From: Actinobacteria bacterium 13_2_20CM_68_14
GTDB lineage: Bacteria; Actinomycetota; Thermoleophilia; Gaiellales; Gaiellaceae
Length of the DNA: 15,780 bases
Direction of reading: 5' to 3'
NCBI GenBank assembly: GCA_001914705.1
Contig: MNDB01000073.1
Coordinates: forward strand, 1-15,780
Part shown: positions 12,134 through 15,780 of the stretch, in pieces
How the letters are laid out: each line of letters starts with the position of its first letter
How positions within the stretch are numbered: position 1 is the stretch's first letter
Notes under the pieces: generated by a model
What the model saw: only the letters and a program-made list of their open reading frames with translations
The model's database searches: none
What the model was told of the DNA's origin: nothing
Translations under genes and position numbers: made by a program

Positions 12134-13420
12134 ATGCGACTGCTCGTGCCCCTCCTTGTCGCGGTTGCTCTAGTTCCAGCGGCTGGTGCCGGCGGGAGCC
12201 TCTTTCTGACCCCGGACGAGCTTTCCAACCATGCCGATCCCTCGCTTCTGCGGGTGACGGGCGGCGCCTTCGTCGCCTATGAGGTCGAGTCCAAAGGCTC
12301 CATAAATGTCGTCGACCCCAGCGGAGCGACGCACACCGTCGTGAGCGGCTGGCCGGCGGTCTCGGATCCGCAGCTCCTGCGCAAGTCAGACGGGACGATC
12401 TTTCTCTACTTCGGTGGGTCGACTCCCGACCTGAAGACGCAGGGCGCGCTCCGCTTTGCGTCAATCGACGGCGGCGCCACCTGGAGCGGGCCCCTCAAGA
12501 CGAACCCGGCGTCGACGATCGGCGACGTTCAGGCCGCTGCCCTTCGCCCCGACGGAACGCCGCTGTTCTCTCAGGACGGCACCGGCTTCGTCAACATCTA
12601 CCAGGGCGACAACGGCAGCACGCTGCACAACGACTTCAACCTCTGTTGCGGCTACGGCGAGTCGCTGGCCGTCGACACCAAGGGTCTCGCTCAGCTTGCC
12701 TTCTGGTCGAACGCGACCGGCAAGTCGGGCTACATGTACGAGGCCCTCGATGCCACAGGTGGCGCGACCGCGGCGCCGGTGAATCTTGCCGCAGGCACCG
12801 ATGCGCAGGCGTTGCCGGGAACCAATCGAGTGCCGCTCGTCGCGGACGGCCGTGGGAACACCTTTATGGCCTGGCCCGGGACGAACCACGTGACGATCGC
12901 CGCTCTGGCTGCCGGGAAGGTGGGGCGCAAGATCGCGATCGCGACCGCCGGCGCCCCGAATCAGCTCGCGCTTGCCGTCGAGCCCGACGGCGCAAAGCTC
13001 TGGGTCGTCTGGACGCAGGGGAAGTACCTCTGGGCAACGCGGCTGCGCGATGCCGCCCACGGCGCGGCGCCGATCGTGGTCAAGACGCTGCTCCCGAGCG
13101 GGAGGACACCGTACGCGCTGGAGGCGGTCGGCCTGGCCGGCCAGGTCCAGGCGGTTGTCAACGTCAGCGGCACACCGGGGAACACGCTCTGGCGCACGCA
13201 CCTGATACCCGGCCTCGCCGCGCACGCGTCGCTGAAGCCGAAGCCAACGGTGAAGGTCAGAGACGACACCGCACCGGTCAAGGGAGCGACCATCCGCGGC
13301 GGAGGCAAGGTCGGGCACACGAATGCCAAGGGCCTCGCCTCGCTGAAGGGTTTCAAGCGGCACGCGCTCGCGAGGGTGACGAAGGCGGGCTACGTGGCCA
13401 CCTCTTTCCGCGTGCCTTAG
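12134..13420 (+). CDS. Secreted sialidase-type beta-propeller protein with C-terminal carboxypeptidase-regulatory-like domain
   Basis: A 428-residue protein with a signal peptide (residues 1 to about 19, LLVPLLVAVALVPAAGAG). Residues about 25-360 show the strand repeats of a six-bladed propeller with an Asp box at 110-117 (SIDGGATW) and a second similar turn (YQGDNGSTL). Others recur as short beta hairpins (KSDGTIFLYFGG, TKGLAQLAFWS, GRGNTFMAWPG, GAKLWVVWTQG). Residues about 368-428 (VKVRDDTAPVKGATI, then GHTNAKGLASLKGF and ARVTKAGYVATSF) match the Ig-like carboxypeptidase-regulatory fold often used for surface attachment. Sialidase catalytic arginines are not evident, so enzyme activity is not claimed. 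ATG 12134 gives a clean signal peptide; the frame extends upstream into the divergent gene and is rejected there. It shares a 52-bp divergent promoter region with the cytochrome fusion, perhaps hinting at a shared cell-surface role. Confidence 0.75.
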   Translation: MRLLVPLLVAVALVPAAGAGGSLFLTPDELSNHADPSLLRVTGGAFVAYEVESKGSINVVDPSGATHTVVSGWPAVSDPQLLRKSDGTIFLYFGGSTPDLKTQGALRFASIDGGATWSGPLKTNPASTIGDVQAAALRPDGTPLFSQDGTGFVNIYQGDNGSTLHNDFNLCCGYGESLAVDTKGLAQLAFWSNATGKSGYMYEALDATGGATAAPVNLAAGTDAQALPGTNRVPLVADGRGNTFMAWPGTNHVTIAALAAGKVGRKIAIATAGAPNQLALAVEPDGAKLWVVWTQGKYLWATRLRDAAHGAAPIVVKTLLPSGRTPYALEAVGLAGQVQAVVNVSGTPGNTLWRTHLIPGLAAHASLKPKPTVKVRDDTAPVKGATIRGGGKVGHTNAKGLASLKGFKRHALARVTKAGYVATSFRVP

Positions 13421-13429
13421 CTTCAGGGC

Positions 13430-13435
13430 TAGGAT
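13430..13435 (+). promoter_or_regulatory. Putative -10 box of the sufS operon (leaderless)
   Basis: TAGGAT followed by 6 nt and then the GTG of sufS at 13442. The arrangement matches that of sufC (TAGCAT, 6 nt, GTG), which suggests the two suf units are read by the same holoenzyme with leaderless mRNAs. Confidence 0.5.
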
Positions 13436-13441
13436 GGCCAC

Positions 13442-14686
13442 GTGGCCGTAACGGCACGTCCAAAGCTCGACGCGCAGAAGCAGCGCGCCGACTTCCCGAT
13501 CTTCAACGAGCTGATTCACGGTAAGCCGCTGTCGTTTCTCGACTCCGCGGCGAGCTCGCAGAAGCCGCGCCAGGTGCTCGACGCGATGCAGCACTTCTAC
13601 GAGACCTCCTACGCGAACGTTCACCGCGGGGTCTACGAGCTCGCAGAGCGCGCGACGGCCGGCTACGAGGGTGCGCGTGAGACGGTCGGGCGCTTCCTGA
13701 ATGCGCCCTCGCCTCGCGAGGTCGTCTTCACCAGGAACGCGACCGAAGCGATCAACGTTGTCGCCTACGCGTGGGGGCTGAACAACCTTGGACCCGGCGA
13801 CGTCGTGCTCGTGACCGAGCTCGAGCACCACTCCAACTTCGTGCCCTGGCAGTACATCGCACATAGGACCGGCGCCGACTTTCGGATGCTTCCGCTCGAC
13901 GACGAAGGGGGGCTGAGGCTCGACGCACTCGACGAGCTCGCAGGTGCGGGCCGGGTGAAGGTGGTCGCTGCGGGCATGGTCTCGAACTCGCTCGGGAGCG
14001 TGAATCCGGTCGAGAAGCTCGCCGCCTGGGCGCACGAGCGCGGCGCGATCATGGTCTGCGACGCCGCTCAGGGAGCCCCGCACCGGGTCGTCGACGTCCA
14101 GGCGCTCGGAGCCGACTTCGTCGCCGTCACCGCGCACAAGCTTTGCGGGCCGAGCGGGATCGGCGCGCTCTGGGGCCGGATGGAGCTGCTGGAAGCGATG
14201 GAGCCGTTCAATCTCGGCGGCCACATGATCAGCCGCGTCACCTTCGAGGACACGAGCTGGGGCGAGGTGCCGGCGAAGTTCGAGGCCGGGACGCAGGCGA
14301 TCGCCGAGGCCGTCGGCTTTGGCGCCGCAATCGACTACATCACCGAGGTCGGCCTCGACGCGATCGAGCAGCACGAGCACGAGTTGGCCGGCTACGGGCT
14401 CGACCGCCTCGCCGAGCTGCCGTGGGTCAAGACGTATGGGCCGCCCACCGACCGCCGGGCCGGGATCATCTCCTTCAATGTCGACGGCATCCACCCGCAC
14501 GACGTGGCCCAGATCCTGGATGGCGAGGGCGTGGCGATCCGCGCCGGCCACCACTGCTGCCAGCCGCTGATGGCCAAGCTGGGCGTGGCCGCGACGAACC
14601 GGGCCAGCTTCTATCTCTACACGGTCACCGAGGAGATCGACCGGCTCGTCGCCGGGCTGCACAAGGTCCGTAAGATCCTCTCTTAG
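13442..14686 (+). CDS. sufS: Cysteine desulfurase SufS
   Basis: A 414-residue PLP-dependent class V aminotransferase-fold enzyme that removes sulfur from cysteine and holds it as a persulfide for cluster assembly. Visible landmarks are the N-terminal LSFLDSAASSQKPRQV, YANVHRGVYELAERAT, the PLP-stacking region TELEHHSNFVPWQ, the PLP Lys233 in VTAHKLCGPSGIGALWG, and the catalytic Cys372 in IRAGHHCCQPLM. A second cysteine follows directly (Cys373), where Ala is common in the family. The short loop after the active site is the type II (SufS/CsdA) pattern, which needs a SufU or SufE partner, matching the next gene. The GTG start gives the usual family N-terminus. It begins 21 bp after the propeller gene, with its own promoter in the gap. 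Confidence 0.97.
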   Translation: MAVTARPKLDAQKQRADFPIFNELIHGKPLSFLDSAASSQKPRQVLDAMQHFYETSYANVHRGVYELAERATAGYEGARETVGRFLNAPSPREVVFTRNATEAINVVAYAWGLNNLGPGDVVLVTELEHHSNFVPWQYIAHRTGADFRMLPLDDEGGLRLDALDELAGAGRVKVVAAGMVSNSLGSVNPVEKLAAWAHERGAIMVCDAAQGAPHRVVDVQALGADFVAVTAHKLCGPSGIGALWGRMELLEAMEPFNLGGHMISRVTFEDTSWGEVPAKFEAGTQAIAEAVGFGAAIDYITEVGLDAIEQHEHELAGYGLDRLAELPWVKTYGPPTDRRAGIISFNVDGIHPHDVAQILDGEGVAIRAGHHCCQPLMAKLGVAATNRASFYLYTVTEEIDRLVAGLHKVRKILS

Positions 14687-14691
14687 AGCCG

Positions 14692-15120
14692 ATGAGCGAC
14701 CAGATGTACAGAGAGGTGATCCTCGATCACTACAAGAACCCGCGCGGGCACGGGGTGATCGAGGACGCCGACGCCGAGGCCGAGGGGTTCAACCCACTCT
14801 GCGGCGACGAAGTCTCGATCTACGTCTCGTTCGCCGAGGACGGCGAGACGATCGAGGACGTCAAGTTCTCGGGGCGCGGCTGCGCGATCAGCCAGGCCGC
14901 GACCTCGATGCTGGTCGACATGGCGAAGGGTCGCAAGGCAACGGACCTCGCGCAGATGCCGAAGGACGAGCTGCTCGAGGAGATCGGCATCCCGTTGACG
15001 CCGATCCGGCTCAAGTGCGCCCTGCTGGGGCTCGGCGTGCTGAAGGTCGCACTGCATCGCGCGAAGGGCACGCCGCTCCCGCAGGAGTGGGCCGGGCTCG
15101 ACGAGCTCGAGCTGAAGTAG
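14692..15120 (+). CDS. sufU: SufU zinc-dependent sulfurtransferase
   Basis: A 142-residue SufU, a zinc-bound IscU-like protein that accepts sulfur from SufS and passes it to SufBCD in Gram-positive bacteria. The zinc-site residues are in place: Cys37 and Asp39 (NPLCGDEVSIYV), Cys64 (GRGCAISQAATSML) and Cys109 (IRLKCALLGLGVL). The N-terminal MYREVILDHYKNPRG is the family signature. The length agrees with SufU, which has an insertion compared with IscU, and the CGD motif plus the neighbouring SufS rule against a nitrogen-fixation NifU. It starts 5 nt after the sufS stop, so translation is coupled. The stop is followed by one base and then the TTG of the next gene. Confidence 0.96.
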   Translation: MSDQMYREVILDHYKNPRGHGVIEDADAEAEGFNPLCGDEVSIYVSFAEDGETIEDVKFSGRGCAISQAATSMLVDMAKGRKATDLAQMPKDELLEEIGIPLTPIRLKCALLGLGVLKVALHRAKGTPLPQEWAGLDELELK

Positions 15121-15121
15121 C

Positions 15122-15436
15122 TTGGCCGAGCTCGATGTCGGCCCGGTCGAGGAGCTGCCGCCCGGGTCGGTCAAGATCGTCGTCGCAGGGTCGATCGCGG
15201 TCGGGGTCTACAACCTGGACGGAGAGTTCTACGCGATTGAGGATCGCTGCTCGCACGACGACGGGCCACTCTGCGAAGGGGATTTCGATCCCGAGGAGGG
15301 CTACGCGATCTGCCCCCGGCACGGAGCCCACATCGACATCCGGAGCGGCAGGCCGCTGACGTTGCCGGCGGTCTTTCCGGTTGAGACCTTTCCCGTCCAC
15401 GTCGAGGACGGGATCGTCAAGGTCCAGGTGACTTAG
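15122..15436 (+). CDS. Rieske-type [2Fe-2S] ferredoxin-like protein
   Basis: A 104-residue soluble Rieske domain, the size of the small ferredoxin-like members (biphenyl dioxygenase ferredoxin or NirD type). The cluster ligands are Cys43/His45 (DRCSHDDGPL) and Cys64/His67 (ICPRHGAHIDI), with the correct spacing and the Gly/Pro turns; the AVFPVETFPVHVEDG tail is typical. TTG 15122 is the only start that keeps the first beta-strand; no ribosome-binding site is seen, so it depends on coupling to sufU one base upstream. Proteins of this kind are often found with sufS and sufU in actinobacteria. It may be an electron carrier or a client of the pathway; no oxygenase gene is near. Confidence 0.93.
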   Translation: MAELDVGPVEELPPGSVKIVVAGSIAVGVYNLDGEFYAIEDRCSHDDGPLCEGDFDPEEGYAICPRHGAHIDIRSGRPLTLPAVFPVETFPVHVEDGIVKVQVT

Positions 15437-15780
15437 TGCTAGACGACCGCGTCCGCTCGGTGCTCGCGCGGATCGAGGCCGAGGAGCCTCGCCCGCCAGG
15501 AGTTCCGGTCGAGCCGACGACCGGACAGTTTCTCTTCTCGGTCTGCGCGCCGCAGGCGGACTGCGAGGTGCTCGAGATCGGCGGCGGGCACGGCTACTCG
15601 ACGATCTGGTTGGCCGCGGGCGTGCGCAATCTCGGCGGCCGCGTGCTCTCGTTGGAACGAGACCACGAATGCATCGCCGACTGGCGCCGCAACATCGCCG
15701 ACGCAGGGCTCGAGGAGACGGCGGAGCTCATGGAAGGCGACGCGCGGGAGACGCTGCCGATGATCGACGACGTTTTCGAC
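15436..15780 (+). CDS. SAM-dependent O-methyltransferase (3' end outside window)
   Basis: The last 345 bases are open in one frame with no stop: 115 residues from GTG 15436, which overlaps the Rieske stop (TAGTG). Residues about 27-33 (VEPTTGQFLFSVC) resemble the N-terminal substrate-loop start of class I O-methyltransferases of the catechol/caffeoyl-CoA type. Residues about 46-60 (CEVLEIGGGHGYSTIWLA) are the SAM-binding motif I, and GGRVLSLERDHECIADWRRNIADAGL carries the motif II acidic residue that binds the ribose. The catalytic metal-binding part lies outside the window, so the substrate cannot be judged. Overlap with the Rieske gene puts it in the suf operon. Confidence 0.85.
   Translation, partial: MLDDRVRSVLARIEAEEPRPPGVPVEPTTGQFLFSVCAPQADCEVLEIGGGHGYSTIWLAAGVRNLGGRVLSLERDHECIADWRRNIADAGLEETAELMEGDARETLPMIDDVFD

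Noticed and set aside
12134..13420. Calling the propeller protein a sialidase enzyme
   Set aside because: The Asp boxes support the fold, but the arginine triad and catalytic acid/nucleophile of sialidases could not be seen.
12461..14662. A 733-codon open frame on the minus strand opposite the propeller gene and sufS
   Set aside because: It is a shadow of GC-rich coding DNA: sufS has full family motifs on the plus strand, and the shadow product is Arg/Asp/Val-rich with no recognisable domain.
14692..15120. A nitrogen-fixation NifU or IscU assignment
   Set aside because: The CGD, GCAIS and KCALL residues and the adjacent sufS fit SufU, and there are no nif or isc partners.

Overview
This is high-GC DNA with actinobacterial habits: GTG and TTG starts, ATGA/GTGA/TAATG overlaps between neighbours, TAnnnT -10 boxes placed 6-8 nt before start codons, and a SUF system that uses SufU. 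The gene set fits an aerobic actinomycetote, perhaps of the Thermoleophilia (Gaiellales/Solirubrobacterales) type. The lineage is inferred from style and gene content, since no marker gene is present.

Layout. Positions 1-1452 (+) are the end of a terminal oxidase cluster: the tail of a universal-stress-like (USP-like) protein, cytochrome c oxidase subunit III, and a membrane-anchored USP-like protein that resembles the first. A 250-bp gene-free stretch of nested palindromes follows. Positions 1704-3856 (-) hold a TPR membrane protein, a STAS anti-sigma-factor antagonist and a diheme cytochrome c lipoprotein. Positions 3863-5839 (-) hold tatA, tatC and an adenosine deaminase family gene. A small four-helix membrane protein of unknown function follows (5897-6289, -).

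From 6407 rightwards lies the SUF iron-sulfur cluster assembly locus. The first unit is sufC-sufB-VOC-VOC-sufD (6407-10692). The second is sufS-sufU-Rieske protein-O-methyltransferase (13442 to the window end). Two secreted-protein genes, divergent from each other, separate the units: a lipoprotein fusing cytochrome c to a Cys/His-rich repeat domain (10717-12081, -) and a sialidase-type beta-propeller protein (12134-13420, +). SufS and SufU would supply persulfide sulfur to the SufBCD scaffold; the Rieske protein carries a cluster of the kind the pathway makes.

The most unusual items are: (1) the C-terminal domain of the cytochrome fusion, with 18 cysteines in a roughly 33-residue repeat and a His-rich motif; (2) a second copy of the last eight codons and stop of sufB, 136 bp downstream, identical in peptide but different at almost every synonymous site, with self-complementary DNA between the copies; (3) related short GGGGAC-type palindromes in an intergenic cluster and inside tatA and sufD; (4) two tandem VOC proteins built into the suf operon by overlapping starts; (5) a recurrent promoter layout that points to leaderless transcripts.
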